A stretch of DNA of 64,000 nt from Sepiola atlantica (Eukaryota > Mollusca > Cephalopoda > Sepiida > Sepiolidae), in contig OY744523.1 in the NCBI GenBank assembly GCA_963556195.1, forward strand, positions 81,147,980-81,211,979, given 5' to 3'. The notes below the pieces were generated by a model. The model saw only the letters and a program-made list of their open reading frames with translations. It did not search any database and was not told where the DNA came from. Numbering within the stretch: position 1 is the stretch's first letter; each line of letters begins with the position of its first letter. Below are positions 45,701 through 56,497 of this stretch, piece by piece. The translations under genes and the position numbers were made by a program.

Positions 45701-47540
45701 TATAAGAGATAATTACAATGATGCCACCTCAGCCAAGTTCAGAGACATTGACGCCAACAGTAACTTTATCTACAAAGTGGCAAAGCAGATGTCTAGGGAG
45801 AACCACTATGTTATAAGCGTGAAATGTATAAAGAATGATGAGCAGCTGTGCCTAGATAATGTTGCTTAATGTTGCATTCTCCTGGAACCCAAACCATCTA
45901 ACGTTAGAGTAACCAGTGCAAGGCCCAGCACCACAGATCAGATCGGCATGATAGAATATGCTTTAGGCAAAATGAAGAATGGCAAGGCTGCAGGATGTTC
46001 TGGAATAGTTACTGAAATGCTGAAAGCATCTGTTAGAGTTAGGGTTGACCTTCTAATCCTAACAGGCTTAGCGAATGCTATCATAAGAGAAAAGCGTGTG
46101 CCAGAGTGCTGGAGTGAGTTACATTGTCAATTGCTACAAGGGGGAAGGAGATGCATGATCACAGGGTAATTATAGAGGCCTGAAGCGCCTAGAAACAGGA
46201 ATGAAAGTGATTGAACATGTAACAGACAACATCAAACAGCAGGTTGACATAGATCAGATGCAGTTTGGCTTTGTACACAAGTGATGCCATAGTCATCGTT
46301 CGCCAACTACAGGAGAGATATGCCTGTGCAGACAGGAGACTTTACATGGAATTTATGGGACTGGAGAAAGCCTTTAACAGAGTCCCCAGAGAAGTGCTAT
46401 GGTAGGCAATGCATAAGGTGGGCGTAGAGGAATTCTATGTACATGAACGCTAGTAGTAAAGTGAGGGTGGATGACATTTACAGTGATAGCTTCAATGTCA
46501 AGGTTGGAGTTCACTAGAGATTTATCCTTAGCTCTCTACTTTTCATCATAGTTTTGGAGACACTGTCAAGAGAGTTTCAGTTGGTCTGTCCATGGGAATT
46601 ACTTTATGCTGATGACTTAGTTATTGGAACAGTTAAAGAACGAACTGGAAATATGGAAAAAACGGTCTGGAAGTCAAGTGTTTGAGGTTAACTTGTCTAA
46701 AATTAAAGTGATGGTGTGTGGCTCTGGTCTACAATCCCTAAGGGACTCTGGTCAGTATCCTTGTTTTGTGTGCCGAAAGGGTGTTAGAAGCAATGTAATA
46801 CAGTCTAACCTGTGCTCTCTGCAGGTTCACAAAAAGTGCAGTGACCTGAAGGTTAAGTTAGCCCTGAACCCCAACTTCAAGTGTAGGAGATGCATGGGAC
46901 AGGCGCATCCTATTGACGGTCGTCCCCACCTGCACTCAGCATATTTCCTAGATAACAGGAAATTGTCATCTAATGGAAATATGCTGAGTGCAGGTGGTGG
47001 ATGTGAACACAAGAGTAAAGGCAGCTTGGGTGAAATTTTGTGAGTTGTCTCTGAAAACATCACTTGCTGTCCTTGTCTACATCCAGGGTAAGTTGTATAG
47101 CAGCTGTGTCAGGAGCGTCATGATATATGGCAGTGAATACTGGGCCCTTGACCATTTCTTTCTCATCTGTCTGCAGCACAATGACAGATCCATGATCAGA
47201 TGGATCTGCAATGTGAAATCTGACTAGTCAGAGGATTTGCTGAAAGCACTACACTTGTCCAGCATGGAGATTATCCTAAGGATGAATTGATTACACTGGT
47301 ATGGTCATGTGGAATGTTCATCTTCCTGAATAAACCGTTGCAGAAGCATCAATGTCCTAAATCGCAGGAAGGTTGGCTGGCAAAGGAAAACTTGAAAGCA
47401 AGTGATTGGACAAGATCGCACGGTGGAATTTTGAGACAATTGACCCGCTGAATCGTGAGAAGTGGAGAGTGAGCTTGAGTAATCTCAGAAAATGTTTGGC
47501 CCCTGAACAAGGAAAAAGTGTATTTCTGAATTTTTGAGAT
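45700..47540 (+). mobile_element. Heavily decayed LINE (RTE- or Jockey-like)
   Basis: Pieces in different frames follow the order of a LINE polyprotein. MIEYALGKMKNGKAAGCSGI (45948 on) is the fingers motif, then a region with many stops. LLYADDLVIG at 46602-46631 is the intact-looking catalytic box. GQYPCFVCRKGVRSN with VHKKCSDLK and FKCRRCMG (46750-46900) is a Cys/His zinc-finger-like segment. MLSAGGG follows, then VMIYGSEYWAL and MIRWICNVKS (47120-47220), typical of the C-terminal part of this LINE type. The zinc segment is placed just after the RT thumb. The clade is uncertain. It lies in the 15.5-kb intron. Confidence 0.7.
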
Positions 47541-47552
47541 GAGGATTGATAA

Positions 47553-47926
47553 TTGGTATAATTTTGGTTATTTGGACTATATTTCTCATAAGTGTTATCA
47601 CCACGTTTCAGCCGCTGTAACCTCCGGCCTTTTTCAAGTGTATCTCTTTGAACTTGGGAATCTGGATGGAATTTCGAACGAAACCCATTATTTAATCCAT
47701 GGGGGTAACACATGCTCTTGTTCCGTCAGCCATGACGACTACTCCCAGTCATGGCTGAAAGAACAAGAGCATGCTACCCCCGTGGATTAAATAAAGGGTT
47801 CAAAATTCTGTCCAGATTCCTGGGTCTGACAGAGATACACCTGAAGAAGGTCCGAGGTTACAGCAGCCGAAACGTGATAATAACACTCAAGATGAGAAAT
47901 GTAGTCAGAATAACCAAAATTATACA
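47553..47926. repeat. Foldback of two inverted SINE tails
   Basis: The left arm (TATAATTTTGGTTATTTGGA on) and the right arm (ending TAACCAAAATTATA) are inverted copies of about 180 bases. They meet near 47738-47748 at GTCAGCCATGAC / GTCATGGCTGA. Each arm is the 3' part of the tRNA-derived SINE seen at 58933-59203. The arms are not identical, so they diverged after formation or came from two insertions. Confidence 0.75.
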
Positions 47927-48421
47927 AGAAAAAAGTGAATAGAAGAAGGAGAAAGAAGTTTACTTTGATCATTTGATAAGTACTCAGCTTAGCATAGTTT
48001 TTGAATACATATGGATTGGACTCGCTACTTTTCTTTTTTTTGAGTTATTCATAATGATGTATTGGTTGAGAGTTAATTCTGCATCTTTTTAGAAAATGTC
48101 AGTTTGAACATTGAGCAAAGTTTACTCAGATGTGTAAGTTCTGCTTATGTATTCAGTACATTGCTAACATTACAAATTGCTCTGCTATCTACTTTTTCAA
48201 TGTTTTGTGTTCTGAAAATCTGATTGGTTCACATTAAATTTATTTTGATTTCTCAATTGGTGGCCACTATTTTTGTCAAGAGCAAACTTCCAAGTTTATT
48301 TTTATTGTTCAAAAAAGGAATCCATCTTAATATAACGCCAAACCTTTATAAGGTTTTAGGAATGAAAGTGTTTTTGATTTACTAAAAGATACTTTGTTTA
48401 TTTTTTTAAAACTTGAAACAG
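47927..48421 (+). other. Intron sequence upstream of the third exon
   Basis: AT-rich; acceptor AACTTGAAACAG ends at 48421. Confidence 0.45.
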
Positions 48422-48463
48422 GGATCAAAGGAATTCCCAGTGGAACAAGAGGGACCCAGATTG
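48422..48463 (+). CDS. CLINT1: Epsin-family (CLINT1/epsinR-like) short exon
   Basis: A 42-bp exon lies between AACTTGAAACAG and GTATGT. Joined to the AG left over at 32885, its first base makes an arginine codon, and it then reads DQRNSQWNKRDPDW. The preceding exon ends NIDDVIDYR, so the joined stretch is a hydrophilic, Asp/Arg/Trp-rich linker, as expected between the ENTH region and the clathrin-binding tail. It ends with two bases of a split codon, so the length keeps the phase. The acceptor has a weak pyrimidine tract, so the exon may be regulated; the phase match is the main support. Confidence 0.72.
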
Positions 48464-48847
48464 GTATGTAGATAGTTGTTGATGCCTTAAGATGTTCTAC
48501 ATTATTGTTTTGTCAGTCCCATCCCTTTATTTACATACTTTTTTCTAATTATTTCAAGGATAGACAGGCATGTTTTAAGAAACTCTCAAATTCCACCGAA
48601 GTGTGGCTAATGTAGTTTCTGTTTTTCTTTTCTTTTTTTTTTACCCTTAAAGATAAGCTTTGTTGGACAAGATAGTTTAGCACAATCATATTGATGATTT
48701 TGATGTACTTGTTAAACCTGCCCAACTCAAAACATAAATTAAATTTATAATAGACTATATATAAATTTTATTATGAAAGTTGTCTTTCTTTTTCTTTTTT
48801 TTTCTGCACAACTGAACATTTTTAACTGAAGAGATGTGAAAAGTAAA
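48464..48847 (+). other. Intron sequence, nothing recognised
   Basis: T-rich intron. Confidence 0.4.
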
Positions 48848-48852
48848 TTCAT

Positions 48853-48939
48853 TTTGTTCCTTATTCGTTGGCATATTTCACAATGCATATATGTATATGC
48901 ATTTTGAAACATATATATGCCAACAAATAAGGAACAAAA
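48853..48939. repeat. Imperfect hairpin, ~24-bp arms
   Basis: TTTGTTCCTTATTCGTTGGC on the left is inverted on the right as GCCAACAAATAAGGAACAAA, with ATATGCATATA-type sequence in the loop. One mismatch in the arms. A small palindromic repeat of unknown origin. Confidence 0.7.
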
Positions 48940-48956
48940 TATACAAAGCATTTAGA

Positions 48957-49130
48957 AAATATATATAAAGATACGTAAATTTTTTTTTAATATATATATA
49001 AAAAGGAAACTTTACACATTCTTTTCCTTAATTCTTTATATACACATACATCTATATACATACATACCTATACATATATACCTGCATACACACTTATTCA
49101 TACATACACATATGCAGCTCATACATACAT
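48957..49130 (+). repeat. (TA)/(CATA)-rich simple sequence
   Basis: A run of TATATA, ACATACATC and CATACACA units. No coding potential. Confidence 0.7.
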
Positions 49131-51100
49131 GTATATATTCTCTCGGGTAAACCTGTAGCGATTCTGGTCAATGCTATCAATCTAGTCAGTTCATTGAGCT
49201 TCGGCCGATAGCTGAGTTAAAATTTTATGGGGGTCTAAATATAATAAAAATTAATGATAAACGGTATTGGTTCCATTACCCAGTCAATCGGTTCAGTGTC
49301 TTTATAACCTACAGGAATTGAATTCACCCACACTCTCCTATATATACATGTGCGCATGTAAATATGTGTAGCAAAAATCTCCGTACATACGCACACATGA
49401 TCACTCATATGTATGTACCAACTCTTTTATAAAAATCTCATGTAAGCTATCTGATAGGATTGAAGAAAATCTCATAAATATGGATAGGTTTAAACAAAAT
49501 TCTCAGAGTTCCAAAGCAATAGAATAAAATAATAGTACAGTAAAGCATTTGTCTCCCCTATGGTTGTGTGTACACATCTATATGAAAGATTGGTTATACA
49601 GATAAGATGTTATCACGTATAGATATAAGTTTGTGTGCTGATGTAAATGTATGAATATATGTATATACACATGTGTATGTATACATAAGTGACTGTGTTT
49701 ATGAGGATGTATGCCTGGCTACTTTAACTACTCCCTCCATCCCCTCCGACCAAAACGGCATGCGAGAATGTAATCTGATTATTGCTTTCAGTAATGATAC
49801 TGGACTTTGAATAACGCTGTAGTCGAAACATATATTCACATATGTAGCCAATAATGTTCCCATAAATTAAAAAAATAATACTATGACAACTATATAAATA
49901 TTAAGATTATGCAAAAAATTGCCAGTTAAACGGGTTAGTCAATCTCGCATCATAGCGACGGATTGACTGGGAATGCTACATGAATAATCAAGAGGAGGGG
50001 GGGGGCGAATAAAACACGTATGATTACTATCAAACAAGAAATATATATTTACTTGGAAATGTATGACATCACAAAATGATATCTTTAAACTTGCCAAAAG
50101 TATTCATCCTTTGACATCCTCCATTTTCAAGTAAATACTTTCTTATAAAAACATGTCAAAGATGAGAAATTCTATATTTAATAATATATATAACAAATAC
50201 TGATCCAACAGATCATTGGTGGTCTAATAAGAAATAACACTTTATTTTTAAATTAATTTTCTCAACTGACAGAAGTTAGGAATATAATAGTTTGTGAGTT
50301 TTATTGTATCATATTCAAATTATCTAGACTTGTCCAAAACTATGGTTCCAAATTCGGTGTACTCTATATATATCACTGCTTTGAAGAGTTAAGATGTACA
50401 TACCAAGAATATAATTATATTCATGCTATCATTTTCTTGAGGGTGGATAACTAAGTTTATAGCTGAAGTATATTAGCAGTAAAATTCTAAAAAAATATTT
50501 ATATAAAAATAAATGCTATTTGTTAGTCAATGGACTACATTAAAGCTGTTTCAATTTTTCTAGGTTGGATTGGGAAGATAAATTTTACATTGTCTACAGT
50601 AAACTTCTTGAATAGATTAGTAGGAAAGTAAGAAAATGATTTTAATAATAATTGAAAATTGTTATGTTGTTACTTGTGAATCTATAATTTATTTTATTGA
50701 TAAACAGGTTTTCTGTTAATTTTGTCATGGTTTTACCATTAAAATGACTTAAATCTCTACTGAACTTAATATGTTAACTGCTCTATAATATTTTCATGCT
50801 TTATCAACATTTTCTACTTAACAAATCATGAAACCTTTCAATACTTAGTTGCATTTATTTACTATTTGAATATTTCACTTTCAAAATGTTTACTTGGAAT
50901 TGTTGGACCTATTGTCACCTATTTTAGCTAATTTGAATAAATTTCACACATGAGAATGATTATTTACAGTTATTGGATTAAGTCTTGTTTTCTGCCACTT
51001 ATACAATCTGTGTATAAAAACTTTTCACAAGTGCCTAAATTTTGATATTCAAAATCCAAGACATTTCTCATTTGTCAAAATTTTTCCCAAAAACTTTTAA
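49131..51100 (+). other. Intron sequence without recognised features
   Basis: AT-rich with scattered ATAC/ATGT microsatellite pieces and a G-rich run at 49996-50005. No exon seen. Confidence 0.45.
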
Positions 51101-51510
51101 TCTATTATATAAATCCCACCTGTCTGTATGTATGTATGTGACATCATTCCGACCGGCCAGCCCAGGCGCGTGTAATATCTCAGAACCGGAAAAAAAAATT
51201 GACACTTCCGGGGTCGACTGAGCACTTTTCTCCAATGGTGGGGTGGCTTTTAACTCCATTTTTCAACGTTGTTTAGTACTAATTTAAGAATAAATCAATG
51301 CTATCATGTATAATTTGAAAAATAATGCAAAGTCACGATAAACCAGAAATGACGTCAGAGAGTGGCGGGAAGAAATTAACTCACATTACAACCATTTTTT
51401 CCTTTCTTTCTTTTTCCCCCTCTCACTCCCACACTTTCTTTCTTAATTATTAATAGACGCTAATATTCCCCCCCCCCCTCCCTATGGCAGTTCTGTTATC
51501 ATGATAGGCA

Positions 51511-52067
51511 TCATTATGTCGGCATTCGGCGGTATGACGCCTCAGGCCAAATCTGGGGAGAGGGGAATGTCGGCATTCGCCGGTATGAGCGCCTCAGTCC
51601 AAATCTGGGGAAGGCGGAGTGTCGCCATTCAGCGGTGGGGCGCCTCAAGCCAGATCTGGGGAGGGGGATTGTCGGCATTCGGCGGTATGAGCGCCTCAGG
51701 CCAAATCTGGGGGAGGGGGAGTGTCAGCATTCGGCGGTGGGGCGCCTCAGGCCAAATCTGGGGAGGGGGGAGTGTCGGCATTCGGCGGTGGGGCGCCTCA
51801 GGCCAAATTTGGGGAGAGGGAATATCGGCATTCGCCGGTATGACGCCTCAGCCGAAATCTGGGGAGGGGGAATGTCGGCATTCGCCGGTATGAGCGCCTC
51901 AGGCCAAATTTGTGGAGGGGGGATGTCGGCATTCGCCGGTATGAGCGCCTCAGGCCAAATCTGGGGAGGGGGAGTGTCGGCATTCGGCAGCCTCAGGCCA
52001 AATTTGGGGAGGTGGATGTCGGCATTCGACGGTATGAGCGCCTCAGGCCAAATTTGGGGGAGGGGAG
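51511..52067 (+). repeat. 51-bp GC-rich minisatellite, 11 units
   Basis: Units begin GTCGGCATTCGSCGGTATGA, continue GCGCCTCAGGCCAAATCTGG, and end in a G-rich run. Starts are at about 51518, 51569, 51621, 51671, 51723, 51774, 51824, 51874, 51925, 51976 and 52018. The spacing is 50-52 bases, with one short unit of 42. Since 51 is 17 codons, long open frames appear on both strands; they are by-products. The array is far more GC-rich than its surroundings. Confidence 0.9.
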
Positions 52068-52194
52068 TATTCATCAGTGAGAGAGAGAGATCCCGACCGT
52101 GGGAGCGTATCAGCCTGTACTTTAGGGGAGAGGAAGTTCGCCAAAGGAAAAGGGATTAAATAATAAAATGATAATCTGATTTTTGATTCGAGAG

Positions 52195-52312
52195 TGTAAG
52201 ATCGACACCTATCGTATAGGACTAGATAATACACTTAATCTCAAGGCAAAAATGCCGAGAACAGATACTACACTTTGATCTTAGCCAAAAGGCCAAGAAA
52301 GCGCCTGAAAAC
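52195..52312 (-). repeat. U2 snRNA-like 5' domain, minus strand
   Basis: On the minus strand from about 52307 the sequence reads GCGCTTTCTTGGCCTTTTGG, then CTAAGATCAAAGTGTAGTAT, then CTGTTC. It follows the first ~50 bases of U2 snRNA, better at the very 5' end than the SINE at 40216. Downstream it has CTCGGCATTTTTGCCTTGAG (a possible stem-loop) and AGTGTA...TACACT (a second stem). These do not match the U2 sequence I know. No clear Sm site follows. It is either a diverged U2 pseudogene or the head of another SINE. Confidence 0.65.
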
Positions 52313-52587
52313 AAAAACTTTTATATAATTAATGGACTATTTATAACCAATATACAACAGTGCAGCGGTCTATTCACTAGACACTGTTCAAATTACATTA
52401 ATAAATTCACAAGTAATAATAACTATGATTTTCTTTGAACAAACATTGTATAATACTATTTAACAAATTCTTACACGAGTTTTGATGATCCACAAAGAAT
52501 TTTAGACTCCCTAGGCCGTTTTTCTCTAATTCAACATAGCTTTTATACGCCATTTTTTAAACCAAAAATGACATTATCTGTTTAGTA

Positions 52588-52866
52588 TTAGTGTAGTATC
52601 TGTTTTGATTTACGATGGATACTGCACCCCATAGACTGGTATCGTCTTGGCCTTCGGGGCTTCATTCCGGCGGTCTATGGGTTTGTCCTGTGCAGTTCTA
52701 GGAGGTCCACACTCCCAGGCTTTGCCTCCCCTCTTTGGGGAGGAGTAAGTTTATTGCTTACTGCCTGAGGCGCCCCTACCGGGGAATCCCGACGGGGCTG
52801 CCCAGGCAATTTTTAATGGCCAGAGTGCTCACCTTCTCAGGCGCTGGCTTTTCAAGTCCCACTTGA
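52588..52866 (+). mobile_element. U2-headed SINE, 5'-truncated copy
   Basis: It starts within the U2 part (AGTGTAGTATCTGTT) and follows the copy at 40249-40500 closely: GGATACTGCACCCCATA, GTTCTAGGAGGTCCA, GGAGGAGTAAGTTTATTGC, CCTGAGGCGCCCCTACCGGG and CTTTTCAAGTCCCACTT. It breaks off before the tail, at the start of a direct repeat (52865). Confidence 0.8.
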
Positions 52867-53255
52867 ATTTATTTGTTAGAGGATAGCTAAGGAAGAATGA
52901 TAACTCACGTTTAAAAACACAATTTAGGTTTTTAAAACAAGGTTAGAGAATATACATAACATATAAAAGTGTATTCTGATGTAAAATTCACAGAATAAGA
53001 TGATGAGAGTATTCCCAAATCTATAAAGCCACCCCTTAGGGATCCATGGGACATATTTCATCAGGGGGGGGGGTGGATTTTCAGTTATTTTTCATTATAT
53101 TTTATAGTAATTTGAAATTGCTGAGTCATATTGTAATTTAATTACGTAATACCTCAAGTTCATAAAACAATTCATCATTTTTAATGAAATTTATTTGTTA
53201 GAGGATAGCTAAGGAAGAACGATAACTCACGTTTAAAAACACAATTTAGGTTTCT
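52865..53255 (+). repeat. ~65-bp direct repeats flanking 260 bp
   Basis: TTAGAGGATAGCTAAGGAAG and following bases to CACAATTTAGGTTT occur at 52867-52930 and again at 53189-53253 with one or two changes. The space between is unrecognised and holds a G run at 53065-53073. Confidence 0.7.
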
Positions 53256-53490
53256 ACAGAATAGGGACAATGGGTGCTTCTCCAGTATAGGGACCAGATG
53301 TGCTTCTACAATATAGGACCCAGCACCGAGGGTGCTTCTACAATATAGGACCCGGAGGCTTATGTAGAATAGGGACCATGAGTGCTTCTGCAGTATAGGG
53401 GCCAGGGGCGCTTCTACAGTATAGGACCTAGCACCGGGGGGGGGGGGGGGGGGGCTTCTACAATATACGAACCGGAGGCTTCTGCAGTAT
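53255..53490 (+). repeat. Minisatellite, CTTCTACAATATAGGACC unit
   Basis: About seven irregular units of 25-40 bases of the form GTGCTTCTACAATATAGGAC-CCAGCACCGAGG. A pure G run occupies 53437-53454. Confidence 0.8.
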
Positions 53491-53519
53491 AGTTCTTAGA
53501 TATGACCGAGGCACCTCGG

Positions 53520-54020
53520 AAATTTTTTTTCTTTCTTTAACTGAAAATAGTTCTATGTATTGGGAAGGGTAAAAAAGAATTTGGGGGGAGGATTTTTTTT
53601 TTTTTTTTTTCTTTTTTCATAAAAAATATTCATATGTATGGGTTAGGATGAAAAAAAATTTTTAGGGGACGTCAAAAATTTTTTTTTTTTTTTCCTATTT
53701 CTTTTTTAAACTAAAATATATGTATGGGGAGGGTAAAAAAAAATTTGAGGGGGAGGGGTGTCAAAAATTTTTTTTTTTTCTTTTTCATTAAAAATATTTA
53801 TATGTATGGGGAGGATGAAAAATTTTTTTTTTCGGGCGGGGGGGGGGGTAAATTTTTTTTTTTCGTTGTTTGAACTAAAAATATTTCTATGTATGGGGGG
53901 GAAGGGGTAAAAAAAATTTCTTTTTTTTTCTTTTAAATTAAAAATATTTCTAAGTATGGGGGAGGATGAAAAAAAATTTTTCTTGGAGCAAAAAAAATTA
54001 ATTCTTTTTTTAACTAAAAA
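53520..54020 (+). repeat. Minisatellite, TTTTT...AACTAAAAATATTTCTATGTATGGGG unit
   Basis: About six to seven units of 65-80 bases combine a T run, AACTAAAAATATTTCTATG, TATGGGGAGGGT and an A/T run. Confidence 0.8.
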
Positions 54021-54094
54021 TATTTATATTTATGATAGTGACAATACATGAATGAACACTATTTTGTTTTTCTGACACGACAGGGGCGTATTAA

Positions 54095-54470
54095 TATGAG
54101 TTCTTAGGTATGCGAACTGGGCTGGAGATAGGTATATATACAGTATGTGTACCCTTGCAGAGATAGGTAAGTATATAGTATGCGCACGAGGGCGGCAATA
54201 GGTACTAATATAGTATGCGCACCGGGCCGACGATATGGTATATATATAGTATGTGCACTGGGGTGGCAATAGGTATGTATATAGTAGTGCATAGCAGTGG
54301 CGATAGGTATGTATTTAGCATTCACACCGGGTCGGCGATATGTACATATTTAGTATTTGCACTGGGGTAGCGATAGGTACATATGTAGTATGAACACCAG
54401 GTTGGCAATAGGTACATATAGCATGTGCACATGGGCGGCAATAAGTACATATATAGCACCGGGGCAGTTA
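54095..54470 (+). repeat. Minisatellite, GGCGATAGGTATGTATATAG unit
   Basis: About eight units of 40-46 bases of the form GGGCGGCAATAGGTAYRTAT followed by AGTATGCGCACC. The open frames here on the minus strand (54030-54325) are translations of the repeat. Confidence 0.85.
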
Positions 54471-54616
54471 GCTAATTTTTTTTTTTTTTTTTTTACTATG
54501 AGAGTTAAATCCACTGCATTTTTATTGGGGGGAGACTACTTTTTTAGGTGATTAATGTGGTTTTATGACTTTGCCACTGGTAACAAAATTTTTTATTAAT
54601 TTCCCTAAAGAGATAG

Positions 54617-55190
54617 AATGGCCCAGAAATTGGGGCACATTTTACACTAAATATATATACAACTGATCTCCTATTCTAAATTCTAAACTATTTGTTTTTC
54701 TTTCTTTCCGTTTTCCCCAGTGTTAACACATAATAGCCTAAAAAAGCAGAATGTCATTTTTTTTTCAGGGGTGGGGGGGAGTATTTACGGATGGTGTTAA
54801 CCTGCAAATTTACCCATATTTAATATTTTTAAATTTTATACCTTTTTTTTAACTATATGTCCCTTTTTAATTTTAAGCAATTGATTTTAGTTGTTAACCT
54901 TTCCTGTGAAAATTAAATAAATAACTTTAAAAATGATCTAACTAATTAAATAATACCTTATTTTTATGGTATAAATAAAAATATTAAAAGTTTATACATT
55001 ATTCCCAAGAAAATAAAATTCTACTTATTTAGGCGATTATGTGTGAATACCCTGAAAATCCTGGCGGAAAGAGAAAAAAAAAGTTAGTTTAAAATTTAGA
55101 GTGTGGGGGGGGGGGGATCAGTTTCGCATATAAATTAACGTAAAATAATCCATTTTCGGGCCATTCTAGGGTTTTATGGCAGTTAACCTT
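54617..55190. repeat. Inverted pair of AGGCGATTA-family repeats
   Basis: A + copy at 54617-54753 faces a minus copy at 55019-55190, about 265 bp apart. The ends with TAGCCTAAAAAAGCAGAA and TTCTACTTATTTAGGCGATT face each other. This may be two insertions or the inner ends of one palindromic element. Confidence 0.5.
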
Positions 55191-55292
55191 TTTTGTCATT
55201 AGAGATGAATTCTGTGCATATTTTTGTGGCGATTGCATGTGGTTTCACGACCTTGCCAGTCGAACTTAGGGTTAGTATTAAAAATATGGAAG

Positions 55293-56497
55293 AGGCTATA
55301 TTGCCGGTCCCGGCAAAATAACGATTCCTGCGTTATATTGCCGGTCCCGGCAAAATAACGATTCCTGCGTTATTTTGCCGGTTCATGTATATTTAACTAA
55401 ATTGTTAAACATACAGTGACGCCCGGCAGAATAATTATTTACTAATGTAAAGGGATCGTTATTATGCCGGTTCATTATTTTTAAAAACCTAATTGTTATG
55501 GCCTTGCGAAAGAAAAGGTAATTAAATAAATAAGGGCAAATATTTAAAAACAATTTGTTTTCATCATCAGTTGTGTCGGTTAAAGAAATAAAAAAAAATC
55601 GACCTGCCCTATTGTGTCGGTTAAAGAAATATCTGCTTACTTTTCATAATAGAATTAATGTTGATGAATTTTCCCAACATTACTAAGTCTGCTCTCGATT
55701 TAAGTAATTGAAATTTTCCTTAAGTTATATATAAGTTATATATAAAGAAAAAATAAGCAACAAATAAATGTCACCAAAGGCAACATAAATTATTATTCTA
55801 CCTACCTGTATAAGTTTATTTGTTTATTTTATTATTTATTTTGATAAATGATTTTTTTTCTATAAAAATAAACAATCAAATAAATAAACTTATACAGGTA
55901 GAAGAATAATTTATGTTGCCTTTGGTAACATTTACTTGTTAAAAATGTGCTTTACAAAGGAAGGATTTTAATGTAAAATTCTGATTTTTTTTATGAAGAA
56001 AAACTTCGATAATGTTAAAATATACAGAAAATCACTGGATTTAAACAGTTTCTATTTTAAAATGTTCTTTCAATGAAATCATAAAATAAGTCGTAATTTT
56101 GAAGAGTTCACTCCTAATCGAATCAACCGGAAGTAAAAATTAATTTTATCGTTTATTTTAAAATATATTGTTGCTTAATAAAGTTTTTAAATTATACAAA
56201 AAATCAATCAGGCAAAGATTAATTAAAAACAAACAAAAAAATCAATCAGGCAAAGTTTAAAATTATAAATAATACAAAAAAAATAATTTAAATAATCAAA
56301 AAAAAAAGTAATTTGTAGTTAAATAAACACGAGCCGGCAAAATAATGTAAGACTCATTATTGTGCCGGGCGTCACTGTATGTTTAACAATTTAGTTAAAT
56401 ATACATGAACCGGCAAAATAACGCAGGAATCGTTATATTGTCGGTCACGGCAAAATAACGCAGGAATCGTTATTTTTCCGGGACCGGCATATAGCCT
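55293..56497. mobile_element. Foldback element with repeated CCGGCAAAATAACG motif, 1.2 kb
   Basis: Outer arms of about 140 bases (55293-55435 and 56355-56497) are inverted copies starting AGGCTATATTGCCGG. Each arm holds a subrepeat, CCGGCAAAATAACG with GATTCCTGCGTTAT, in two to three copies, then a segment GTTAAACATACAGTGACGCC. Inside is a second, independent inverted repeat (55759-55940). There is no coding region. No target duplication is clear. Confidence 0.75.
55759..55940. repeat. Inner inverted repeat, ~75-bp arms
   Basis: AACAAATAAATGTCACCAAA through ATAAGTTTATTTGTTTATTT on the left is inverted on the right, ending GGTAACATTTACTTGTT. It is nested in the foldback element. Confidence 0.8.

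Noticed and set aside
51501..52159. Overlapping open frames of 116-174 residues on both strands
   Set aside because: They are translations of the 51-bp minisatellite, whose unit is a codon multiple; the peptides are just repeats of the unit.
54030..54325. Cys/Tyr-rich minus-strand open frames
   Set aside because: They translate the GGCGATAGGTATGTATATAG minisatellite and have no other support.
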